Shown here piece after piece: positions 11,697 through 21,964 of a stretch of DNA of 22,711 nt. Numbering within the stretch: the stretch's first letter is position 1; the number at the start of each line of letters is the position of its first letter. Made by a program: the position numbers and the translations under genes. Source of the DNA: Fragilariopsis cylindrus CCMP1102 (lineage: Eukaryota > Bacillariophyta > Bacillariophyceae > Bacillariales > Bacillariaceae); NCBI GenBank assembly GCA_900095095.1, contig FMBT01000695.1, forward strand, positions 1 to 22,711, read 5' to 3'. The notes beneath the pieces were generated by a model that made no database searches, was not told the origin of the DNA, and saw nothing but the letters and a program-made list of their open reading frames with translations.

Positions 11697-14295
11697 ATGG
11701 TAACCTGTTTGAACAATCGTCATTGTCGTCGAACAATAGATATAAATAATAATGTAATACTACGAGGAGGAAAACAATTATTGAAACTGGGTATCAATAA
11801 AAGAAGAAAGATAGTATTTCTAAAGAAAAATAGGAATAAATTGTTCGCATCGACGATTGTTTTGCCGACAAGTTTTCAACCACAATTTATGACGACGACG
11901 ACGAACAACAATAGCAGCAGCAGCAGTCATACCAACAACTACAAAGATCGAACGATACCTTCTACTACTACTACTACTCCTCCTCCTGCACGTTTTGGAA
12001 AACTTGGATTGTTCGAAAAGAGTAGTACGAGTACGAGTACGAGTACGAATACGAATGTCAACGAGAAAGGAAAGAAAAAGAAAATTAATATTTCCTTAAA
12101 GAAATTATTCCGCTACAAGAATCGTCACAAGGAGAAGAAGCACAGTAGCAAGAAGAAGGATGGTGATGGTAATGGTGATGTGTCACCACCGACCAATATA
12201 TCATCAACAGAAGCTGTTAAAGAACAATTAGTAGTAGACTTGAAAGAAGCAGCAGAAAAAAAGTCCCAGGCAGATTTAATTGACATTTCAAATGTCGACG
12301 TTGCTACTCCACAAAGGAACGACGATTATTATCTCCCTACGACTCCATCTACAGCCTCAACAAGTGATGGTCTTATTAGCACTGATCCACGAATGGATAA
12401 TAAGAAGAAGACGAAAGACAAAGATGCGGCTGTTGCTGCTGCCTACATTTTTACTGACGACGACGATAACGATGAATGCCAGAGTAATAAGCACGAAGAA
12501 AAAGAAGACCATCCTAGTGATGAGGACGAAAAGGAGTTGGATCGAGAAATGAAAATTCTAGATAAAAACATTCACGATCAAAAAGTAGAGGAACGAGCTA
12601 TCGCCGAACAACAATTAATGAACACCACAGTATCATTGTCGTCAGGAAGTTTTGAGGACTCACAAAGAAGAAGAAGTGGATAGTAATGCAGGATCTCGGT
12701 TTCATGCAGCAGACTTAGAATCGGACGTCCAGGGGAAGGAACAAGATTCTGAAGAAGAATACCAGGTTTCTTTTACTCCAAGTAATGGTTTATACCTCCA
12801 AGCTATGGAAGGTTGTGCAGCGAAGGCGAAAATTGATATTCAACAAGCAACAGATTTTGCACTGACTAAAATCTATACTGCTAGTCCTAGATCATATAGA
12901 AGGATGGACGATGGAAGAGAAGAAGAAGAAGAAGAAGCTGACAATGATAATGATGATTATGATTATAGAAATCGTGATAGCAATGGTGATGACGATGATA
13001 ATGGTGACGATGGCAAAAAAGAAGAGGATTTACGTGATGAGCAAGAAGTAATTACCACCGCTGATGTCGCAACTACTGTTGATGATTTTTTATCAAAGCA
13101 GCGATCTCCTTTCCTGGAAGAGATGACGACGACCAAGGGAAAACAGACGAGGTATTGTTTTCTACTTATGATTCTTGTTCTGACCATTCCTGTCATACTT
13201 TTGATGCCGAAACTCATAGCAACTATGATTGAGACGCCGTATAATCACGATATTATGATAGATCAGGCACGCAGTTTCTTTAAGATGCACGATGATTCTG
13301 TAAAAGATAGAGAAAATCCAATGTCGGGTATCATAGTGGTCGTGTCAGAAACAAAATCGAATCTAGGAATAGAGTTGACGGATCGTTTCGAACGATTAGG
13401 TGCCACCGTTGTATCAACCGAGATCGATTGTAACGATTTGAATTCTGCCTCTAAGTCAATTGATTCCATTGTTGATCAGTTTCACAAGATTGACTTTCTT
13501 ATTCACACTGGTAATCTATGTCTACCGGTATGGCCACTAAGTAGTCAGAGTCTCATCAATAATATCAAATCTATTACATCGACGTCGGTACAAGGATACG
13601 ATATGATATTTGCTGGTAATTACATTTCGGCCTTTCTAATGACACAAAAGCTACTCCCATCATTGGAACGAAGCAAATTTGGGACAATGGTTCAATTTCA
13701 ACATCCGGCCTCAATAGCAGTAGATGGATCACTACTTGAAATAGATAACCCTTCCAAAAGCAATCCTGCTGCGTCCGTATTACTTCAAAATCAAGATAAC
13801 TTTTTCTCGGCGCTACTACATTTGCCCAATCAGTTTGCTTACGCGAAATTGGCTGGAGTTCTTCAACATCAAGTATTTGTACGGGACTATCCTAATATCC
13901 GGACGATAGAACTCCATCTTGGTTGGATAGATAGTGGGGTTAATGATTTCTTCAAATGTCTATTCCAGACAGAATCGTCTCAAACAGCAAATACTGGCAG
14001 TATTATCTCCTCGGCATTAGTTGATGACGAGGATCTTCAAGATGATTTGTATGACTGGAGTCATCGTGTTATTCGTAAATGGCTAGCAACAGATGGTAAA
14101 CTTACAATAGGCGATTGGCTCAAGATAGGACAACATTACACAGAGAAAATCGCTCCAGTTGATCAATCGGAGAAAAACTACGTTGTTGAATTTCTGTCAT
14201 CAGGTCATACTGCCGCCATGGTAGCAGGCACTACTTTAACATTGATGGCATTAAAAGCGAGGGCCACATACGGCAGTACCTGGTGGTCAGTATAA
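11697..14295 (+). CDS. Membrane-anchored SDR-fold protein with degenerate active site, one frame break
   Basis: The ATG is at 11697 and the stop at 14293-14295. One extra A in CACAAAGAAG near 12665 breaks the frame; corrected length is about 865 residues. Residues 1-~480 are low-complexity: basic, then Ser/Thr, Lys-rich and acidic. One hydrophobic segment (about residues 484-508, CFLLMILVLTIPVILLMPKLIATMI) should span a membrane. From about 540 there is a short-chain dehydrogenase/reductase-like Rossmann domain: GIIVVVSETKSNLGIELTDRFERLGATVV, FHKIDFLIHTGNL, NYISAFLMTQKLLPSL. The usual TGxxxGxG is SETKSNLG, the NNAG motif is HTGN, the catalytic Ser position has no Ser, and YxxxK is FAYAK, so the Tyr is Phe while Lys stays. 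A second hydrophobic stretch sits near the C-terminus (HTAAMVAGTTLTLMAL). The protein is probably a non-catalytic SDR; partner and location are unknown. Confidence 0.75.
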
Positions 14296-14964
14296 AGTTA
14301 TGGAAAAGAGACTTCGGGGTTGTTTCTTTCCTAAAATAGTATGTAACACGCATATAGTAATAATGATGATGATAATAAAACGACGATGTATCTAGTGGTG
14401 GTCATCAGTGCTGATCGACAAGCGTGAGGAGTTAAAGCTGAGGATCATGCTGTCGGTGAATGATCAAATTAGGTTGCTTGGAAGGCGATCTTTGTTGGTC
14501 GGTTCTTTTCTTTAGCACTATATTATTAACGGGACGATATTTAAAGATAAAACAAGATAAAAAAATCTGGTAACACTTGAGTTGTTGCTTAATGTATTTC
14601 CTCTTTTCCTTTATTTGTTCACTATCCCTACCTATAGGTGCCAAAGTCATTTCCAAATTTCTTACTTCATGATTTATTTTGATACTACTGCGTTTCTGCT
14701 GGGGGGTTTTGCGTCTATCACAAAACAGCAGAACAATTCGTTTGAGGAGCTCCACTCATTCCATGTCCGTGCCCACCCAATACATCGATCCACTTCGAAG
14801 TGAGTGAGGGTAAAACAGATATAAAGGTTCATCCAGTGTATGCCATGAATTGTATTGTGAGATAGGTTCATTCATACCGTTAGAAAGTAGGGAATCAAAA
14901 AATCGTTATGCAGACACATAATACTTGTGCATGTCAACCTTCGCCATACAAATATGTTTCATAA
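14296..14964. other. Intergenic region between convergent genes
   Basis: About 670 bp lie between the 3' ends of the SDR-like gene and the multicopper oxidase gene and hold both 3' UTRs. A minus-strand open frame at 14432-14755 begins with GTG and has no recognisable composition; I do not call it. No repeats or RNA gene stand out. Confidence 0.5.
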
Positions 14965-17154
14965 TTATTTACTTACAGTCATCATACCCTGATCTTCGTG
15001 GCCGAATCTGTGGCAATGAATAACGATCCGACCAGCAAAGTCAAAGAACTTTTGTCTGACATTACATTCCTTCTTATCGGAAGATTGGACGATAGTATCA
15101 AAGTATTCACCTTCTTCAAATCGGCCACCACAACACCAGGTTCAACAATTTGCATCCGATTAATATGTGCATGATACGGATGAGATTGTGACAACATAAT
15201 GGGAAATTCAATTAATTGACCAAGATCGAAGGTACGAATTGCAACGTCTGGGTCCCACGTAACTTGATTTACAGAGACGCCCTTCGTGCCATTTAAGAAG
15301 TAGTCGTCCATCGAAATTGCCATTTCTCGTCAACTTTGAATTTGGGATCTGCTAAATTGGGCATATAATACGGTCGACGAGGTTTCCACGATGTTTCTAA
15401 TTCCATATCCCAGTATGGTGAAGAAGGAAAGTTGGGAGACAACGTAACATCGGTTGGATCATCATTGGTTGTCACAATTGTCGTCGATGATGATGATGAT
15501 GAGGATGCTAAATGAATCTGAACCATTTTTGATTCATCACTAGGTCCTGCTCCTTGATGGAAATGTATTTCTGCATCTTCCGAACAACGAACGGATAGAT
15601 CTACTCGTGATGAAACAGTCATCATGTGTTTGTTGGTACTATTACCAGGATGAGGGATTTCCGATCTGTATACACCATCGTATGCAATTGGTCTCACATC
15701 ACATGCATTATGTGGAATGAATTCGACATAATTCACCGACTCAGCATAAACAACGGATGACACACGGAAATAGTAATACATTTCTGGTTGTATGGTCAAG
15801 TCCAACTTCGTTTGATGGTTCACTTTATTGGATCGAGTCGCATTTGGTAATTTCTTATTGAACATACTAGAAAATTGCAGTAACACCTCGTTGTGTTTTA
15901 AGAAGTTTTCAATTTGTGGTGGATAATAATCATTGACTGTTTCATCAACGATTAACATCCCGTACGCTCCTCCATATGCCGATCGAGTAGTCAATGGATG
16001 ACGATGTGGGTGGTACCAATACGTTCCGACATCCGCATCGTCTAAGATATTATACTGCATGTATATAAATCAACGAAAAACCAGGTAAAATAAGAAAATT
16101 AAATAGTACAAAGAAAGGTAATTAAAGGTAAACCCGTGTTATACCAACGAGTGTGAGTTCCAAAGTAGTTCTCTTAAGAGGTAGTAGTATTTATTTCAGT
16201 GATTATTTCTTCTTCTTTTCCATAAAAAGACTTACATCATATGTGATACACTTTCCAGGTTCCACCAATCTAGTGACATCGTCGACGGTTCCTTTACCAT
16301 ACAAAGGAAAACAATAGGAAAAAAGAAGGAATGATGGGGGAAAGAATAAGTAAAATGAATATGAAAACCTTGTTTGTGATACATACATTTACTAGCAACG
16401 AAGCTGGTGCACATTCTATCTTTTTTTGTAGTACACATACACACGTACCAACACCAGAGACGTGCAATCCATGGGTATGTAAATTAGTATCGATATGACC
16501 ATTATTAACAAGTGTTAAATGATAAAATTGTTTTGGTTTCATTCGAATTAATACTGTTGTTTGTCCTGGGATACATTCCCCTAACAATCCATATCCATAT
16601 AAATCTTGTGTTGGATCAGAACAAAATTCAATAACAGCTTTGTAATGATTATTCATACTGTTACTGCTGAGGGAATGCGAATCAGACATTTGTACCTGCT
16701 TCCAAGGTAAGGTGACATTAAAAAATGGTGAATGCTCGTGATCATTGTTATTATCATTATTATCTGACTTGTTGTTATTGCCGTCGACGACTTCAATTTC
16801 GTTGACAACCACCGAATTGTCGGTAGACGAAGCAGAAGCAGAAGCAGAAATCACCATCGTTTCACCCTCGCCGAACAAGCTATACGACGATCCAACAACA
16901 GCAACAACGCCGAAGATGACCAATAAGACTACCACAATAAAAGTGGTGAAAATTGTTCTTCCCTTACTATTGTTGCTGCTGCTGCTATTGCTGCTGTTGA
17001 TGTTCGTTGTAATGGCACTAGTATTAGCAATATCATCAACTAATAATTGTTGTGATTCGCGATCAATCTGAAGAGTACCATCATTGTATGTATCCAGGAA
17101 TTCGTTGTTTTCATCCTTCTCGATAATAAGAGAACCGTATTTGTTGTTCGTCAT
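14965..17154 (-). CDS. Membrane-anchored multicopper oxidase, three exons, two frame breaks
   Basis: Exons on the minus strand are 17154-16449, 16291-16236 and 16054-14965. The introns start GTACGT and GTAAGT and end AAAG and GCAG, and codon phase is kept (SGV-G|GA-TVDDV; TYD|YNIL). The last exon has two one-base losses, near 15310 (DE-EMAIS) and near 15135; corrected length is about 617 residues. A membrane segment at residues ~67-90 (TIFTTFIVVVLLVIFGVVAVV) suggests a type II anchor with the oxidase outside or in a lumen. All four copper motifs are visible: HTHGLH, YWYHPH, HPYHAH and HCHRFGHEDQGMM, so the type 1 site has Cys, two His and the axial Met. Such enzymes oxidise phenols, Fe(II), Mn(II) or similar substrates while reducing O2 to water. 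Substrate cannot be told from sequence; ferroxidase-linked iron uptake is one possibility. A perfect donor (GTAAGT) overlaps the stop region, so a further small 3' exon is possible. Confidence 0.85.
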
Positions 17155-17569
17155 CGTATTTTCTTTTTTTTTCGTTCGTTAATTCTGATTCTTTTTTTGC
17201 GTCCTTATCCAGCCGGTCAATTGCGATTTGTGAACCTTAGCGTTTTGGTGAAACTACTTTTACGGAAAGGAGTAATATGTTTCGCTTACAGTAGACTTTT
17301 GGGAAGTTAACGTACGTGAACTCTTTATCTTGTTTCGTTCTTCGGTGATATCTCCGATGCATCGATGTTACTACTGTGAGTGTATGGAGAATCTTGTCTG
17401 AATCTTTGATGTCACCGGTTCTTTTCGCGGATTCCGACTGAGTGAGTCAGTCACGAGGAATATATTAGTTTCTTTGACTAGGATACGGTACAATAGTAGC
17501 TATCGTACTTACTTACAACCCAACTGTACAAGGTATGTTCCCGTTACAACGAGTGAAATACGCTCAAAT
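17155..17569. promoter_or_regulatory. Upstream region of the multicopper oxidase gene
   Basis: This 415-bp region lies upstream of the oxidase and, on the other strand, of a possible small gene. A TGAGTCA (AP-1/bZIP-type) heptamer lies at 17443-17449. A run of T and A follows the oxidase ATG upstream. A donor-like AAG|GTATGT occurs at 17530-17538, which could end a short upstream exon of the small plus-strand gene. Nothing else is clear. Confidence 0.35.
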
Positions 17570-17997
17570 ATGTCCAAAGAGGTCAACAATCATGGCACAG
17601 ATACAGATACAGGTGCAGATTTCAATGATAATGACAATGAGGATGACAAGTGATGCGACTCAGCTTGTCTGGATGATTGTGAATTTTTCCTTGCAACTCA
17701 TGCGGTTTGTTATGTATTAAAAAAATGTAGTGATTCTAGATTCTTTGATTTGATTATGCTACTAGGAAATACTTGCTACTTCCACAACAGTATATTTTAG
17801 TACCAGTACAAAGGTTTATAAAATGAGATGTTTCTTTCTCTATTGAATCTCGTTTTTCACAGAAGGACTGGACTGACTTGGAAAAAGAAGGTAGATCTTC
17901 TATATCAAACACAACAGACATGTTAAAAGAATTATTGCCTAATCTTTTTTGCCCAAATCTGGCTACAAGACCTACACGTGGAACCAGACCAACATAG
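17570..17997 (+). CDS. Possible small Cys-rich spliced gene
   Basis: I do not recognise this. From an ATG at 17570 the frame reads MSKEVNNHGTDTDTGADF, an acidic run, then TGA (17651-17653). It continues in the same frame as CDSACLDDCEFFLATHAVCY and beyond, with Cys spaced C-x3-C-x3-C-x9-C-x5-C, to TAG at 17798. After a good acceptor (TTTTTCACAG at 17853-17862) a second coding-like stretch reads KDWTDLEKEGRSS, then TTDMLKELLPNLFCPNLATRP, to TAG at 17995. A phase-compatible donor would be GTATTA at about 17715. The TGA could be a base error, part of an intron, selenocysteine, or a true stop in a dead gene. Exon structure is uncertain. Confidence 0.35.
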
Positions 17998-18295
17998 CAA
18001 CGCACAACAAACGCACACATCACACCATTTTTGTTTTTTGTCAAAATCCTATCGTTTTTGTCGTTAGATTTGATTGACACAGATACCAAGAATACCGCAC
18101 TTCGATTTTTAATTCAGAGATTGATTCGATCAGATGATTGATTCGAGCCGATCTAATCTAATGCACAAAGAAACAAATTAGAAAAAATCTAGCAGGAAAA
18201 GAAGAAAGAAATAGAGAGAGGGCGATAGAGTAATCGTGAAAGATACAGAGCAGAAACTGCGCCACATAGATCCTGTTGGAAAAATAAATAAAAAT
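17998..18295. other. Upstream region of the ThiO-like gene
   Basis: About 300 bp with no gene. The last 110 bp before the ATG are A/G-rich (AGGAAAAGAAGAAAGAAATAGAGAGAGG at about 18193-18221), as is common in 5' untranslated leaders. No defined motif is seen. Confidence 0.4.
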
Positions 18296-21074
18296 ATGGC
18301 CTTATTTCATCTTCGATGTCGTCATCGTTGTAATAATTTTATTCTATTGTCTATACCGATACTACTGAACATGATGCTACTGGGTCTGGCACTGATGGGA
18401 CTTGGATTCGAGCAACTCATGCCGATGGGTGTCAACGCCTGGCAGCAGTCATCGCCTACCACAATAAGACATCTGACTTCGACATCGAGTGCTGTTCGGA
18501 ACACTTTCTTATCCATGTCATCATCATCATCATCATCATCTTTGTCGTCATTTTCATCACAAGATCCCGATCCCTCAATGAAGTCATCTATTCCAGCATC
18601 ACCATCGATGAATAGTGGTATCTCCTATCAATCTCCCCCTTCTTCTTCTGCTTCCTTTCATGGTCCTTCATCGTCATCGCCTATCATTCCGCAACAACCA
18701 CGACGAAGACAACTTCATAAGGACGTAGTAATTGTAGGTGGCGGATTAGCAGGATTATCAACAGCATTGTACTTGACACAAATTGATCCTAAAAGACGGA
18801 TTACAATCATTGATCGGAATAATGATACTAATAATGATTCCACTGCTACTGGTGGTGCTAATCCTGGAAATATGGCTAGTATGGCTGCTGCTGGGATGTT
18901 AGCACCACATTCAGAACGATTACCGAAAGGTGATTATTTAGATTTATGTTTAGCATCCAAACGTATGTATGGTGATTTTGTTGCATTAGTTGAAGGGATG
19001 GCATATGATGCTGGCCCCGATGGACATAAATACTTAATTAAATGATAACGATGGCGATAACAGTGGAACCCTGGAATATCGGATACGTTGCTTCCGGTGG
19101 ATTTTTTGCGCCCGCCTTTGCTGGGGATAACGTTGCTACGTGGATGCCTGACCACGACAATGATGATGATAACAAAACGAAAATGAAAGCCCAAGCAAAG
19201 AAAAAGAGAAAGAAGAAAAAACTCCCACAGCATTTTGGCTGGACGCAACACAAGCAAAAGAATTGGAACCATATTTACACCCAGATATTGTTGGTGGATG
19301 GTGGTTCCCCGGAGGATGCTAGTGTTGACGCACGTCGATTGACATGTTCCTTAAAGGCTGCATGTATTGGTGCCGGGAGTTGAATTTTTATGCGGTTCAA
19401 ACAATGAGGTTACATCACTTGATTTCAAGAAGGTGTATGTAAGGGCTTGTGGCTTGGTTCTCGTTCCGGTCGGTACGTATCGGCGAAAGCTATATTGGTC
19501 GCAAACGGTGCATGGATGAGGAATTTATTACCAGTCCCACTTGAACCACACAAGGGCCAATCAGTATCATTACGGATGCCGAAGGGACCGTCCGCCAATT
19601 CTACGTCGAGTTTTGGTTTGGTGGTGATTCCTATATCGTTCCAAAAGCTGATGGACGGATCGTTATCGGTGCAACTGTCGAGGCGGGTAGTTTTGATTCA
19701 AATGTAACACCTGCGGGGATTATGCATGTCTTATCACATGCGTTACAATTAGTACCGGCATTGGCTGATTTACCCATAGAGGAAACATGGGCAGGATTAC
19801 GTCCAACAACACCCGATAAGGGACCGATCTTAGGAGAAACCCCATGGGATAATTGTATTTAGCTGGTGGATATTGGAGGAATGGTGTTTTATTGGCACCC
19901 AAAACAGGTCATCTATTGGCAACATTAATCGCCAGTAATAGTAATAACGACGATGATGATGATTCTGATTCTGAATTTCAATTGTCACAAGAAGATCAAA
20001 ACATGTTGGATGCATTTAATTGGGATCGGTTCACGTCGCCGGGAGGTGGTAAAAAAATGGCGGCGAATTCACGATACGCCGCTTCCATGTACCCCGTACA
20101 TACACGTCGATCAGGAACAGGAATAGCAGCCGCTGTTGGAACGGAATTGGGATCATATTCGACTGCACGATCGGCTGGAGAAGAACGAAAAAAAGATAGA
20201 GAATCCCTGTTTGGTAGTAGTAGTAGTAGTGCCGATGGTGGCGGCGATAGTATTTTTGGCGACGATTCTGCTTCGGAAGATGCATTTGAACGAGCAGCTC
20301 TTCTCGGAATGGAAGACGCGGCCATATACGAAGGATTTGAAGAACAGAACAAACGACGACCAACAACGAAAACGAGGAAGAAGAAGAAAGTCCGGAGCGA
20401 AAACGACAGACGAGGACGACAAACTCGATAATGATGGGGAACATCTAAGCAAATTCTATTACTCGCAACAAGAGCCGCATTGCAATCTTCGACATTGGAC
20501 GTCGTTGAATCTTCTTTCTGATTCGTCGTCGACGTCAACAACTTCTACTACGATGGGTCTGATTCTGGTGATGCTTTCACAGTGGGAAGTTCAAGTACAA
20601 GTGCAAGCAAAATCTACTATCGACGATGACGATGACGATAAGAGTGGAACAATGAGGAACTAAAATCTATTTATCAGTCGATTCGTGATAACAAATCGAA
20701 ACAAGATGTAGATTACCTGTGGATGAAGGTAAAGCGACCGGATCCCGGTTTTCGGATTATCACATTGATAAAACTGGAGAATCAAGAATTATCCTCCATA
20801 TACTTCCCCCGGTGAATTTTTTCAAAGTCTCGAGGCTGAACAAGCATTAGCAGCAGCGCCGGATGAAAAGTCATTATCATCCGACCAACCCTTTCCACAG
20901 AATAATAATAACGGGAAAACAGAAAGTGATTCTGCTGATTCTGAGTATGACGGGTACCAGACAATCCTTGATGCCAATTCTAGTAACAATCGTCAAGATG
21001 AATTGGACAAAATGAAGGAAGCTCGACGAAAAAATCGATCAAAGGGTGGTATGCCAGAGATAAAAAAGAAATAG
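18296..21074 (+). CDS. thiO: Plastid-targeted glycine oxidase (ThiO-like), many frame breaks
   Basis: FAD-dependent glycine oxidase of the DAO family; in thiamine synthesis ThiO turns glycine into the iminoglycine used by thiazole synthase ThiG. The first ATG is 18296. Residues ~1-45 form a signal peptide ending VNA, followed by WQQSSPT, which fits a bipartite plastid presequence with Trp in place of the usual Phe. The FAD site is DVVIVGGGLAGLSTALYL. Family blocks follow in shifting frames: NIGYVASGGFFAPAFAGDN, LEPYLHPDIVGGWWFPEDA, DARRLTCSLKAA, AKAILVANGAW, GGDSYIVPKADGRIVIGATV, ETWAGLRPTTPDKGPILGE and LYLAGGYWRNGVLLAPKTGH. Breaks are visible near 19035, 19070, 19229, 19308, 19378, 19445, 19597, 19615, 19852, 20390, 20435, 20519, 20555, 20652 and 20770. 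Several fall in homopolymers. Beyond ~19930 is an extension of about 380 residues, ending with SPGEFFQSLEAEQAL and DGYQTILDANSS. Function call is firm; intactness is uncertain. Confidence 0.8.
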
Positions 21075-21964
21075 TTGTAGTACTTAGTATAAGTTGAAGG
21101 GATACTATGCCATGTCTATTGGAATTAATCACACTAACATATTATTATTATAACAGAAGGAGTATAGTTTATAAATGTTAGTCATCTTCGTCGTCGCCGT
21201 TCACCTTCTCATTTCGCTTATTTTTTAGATAGTTATTTTTGCTCAAGTTTTGATTCTCGTCGTTATTGTCGTCGTTAATTTCACAATAGTGTTACTATCC
21301 ATCGCCGTGGGCGTCGTCGAAATAGATTTTTTTCTGATGTTTTCGGGGATAATCATCCCAAATTTGCGCCGGGTGAGGAGCTATTGAGAGCACAATTCAG
21401 GGGTAACATTCTCAAATAATATCTATATGAAACCTGAAAGTAAGAACTAGGAACGAAACAATTTTAAACTGAAATAAAGAAGTAAACCTCTGTTAATACT
21501 AATACTGGCTGTACAATACGGCTACAGACTAATAAAGACTTTAATTGCTCAAAAGATAATTGTATAAAAATCATTTCTATTAGATACAGGTTATCGTTGT
21601 ACCCAATACATATACTTTTAAGGACTAATAATTGGATGATTCGGTCCATCGATTAACCATCTATTTAAAGTTAAGAATATCAAACGAGAAGTCATGTTTG
21701 ATTTGATACGATGTGTGATGAGCGAGATCACAACTGTTTTGCCTTTTTTTTTTGTTGGGTTTGATTGTCGTGTTATGCTATATCCTGTGAGTAGTAGCTA
21801 CCAGGTAGTAATAACTATTCGCCCAACAGGACAGACAATCTATAGTAAAACATCCTATACAGCAGGAGCGAGCAGTTTTCGAAAAATTCTCGCCATTATT
21901 CACGCCCAAGATTTATGCAGTCTTGCGTAATCCAGTCTTACGTAATCCACGTCCCGTCTTCGGG
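21075..21964. other. Intergenic region between convergent genes
   Basis: About 890 bp without a supportable gene. A CGTCGT/GTCGTC-rich patch lies at 21185-21330. A 15-bp tandem pair, CAGTCTTGCGTAATC and CAGTCTTACGTAATC, lies at 21918-21947. An open frame at 21694-21930 has an ATG-free start and no recognisable composition. Confidence 0.45.

Noticed and set aside
14432-14755. Minus-strand open frame with a Lys/Glu-rich middle
   Set aside because: It starts with GTG, lies in the 3' region between convergent genes, and matches no family I know.
14925-14976. A 38-bp intron followed by a final exon (VDMHKYYVSA) of the multicopper oxidase
   Set aside because: The donor GTAAGT is perfect, but the intron would be very short, and reading through gives a plain stop after GMMTVSK. 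It cannot be decided without cDNA.
17754-18089. Minus-strand 111-codon open frame
   Set aside because: It starts with TTG, has no recognisable composition, and runs opposite to a plus-strand reading with a good splice acceptor and better coding character.
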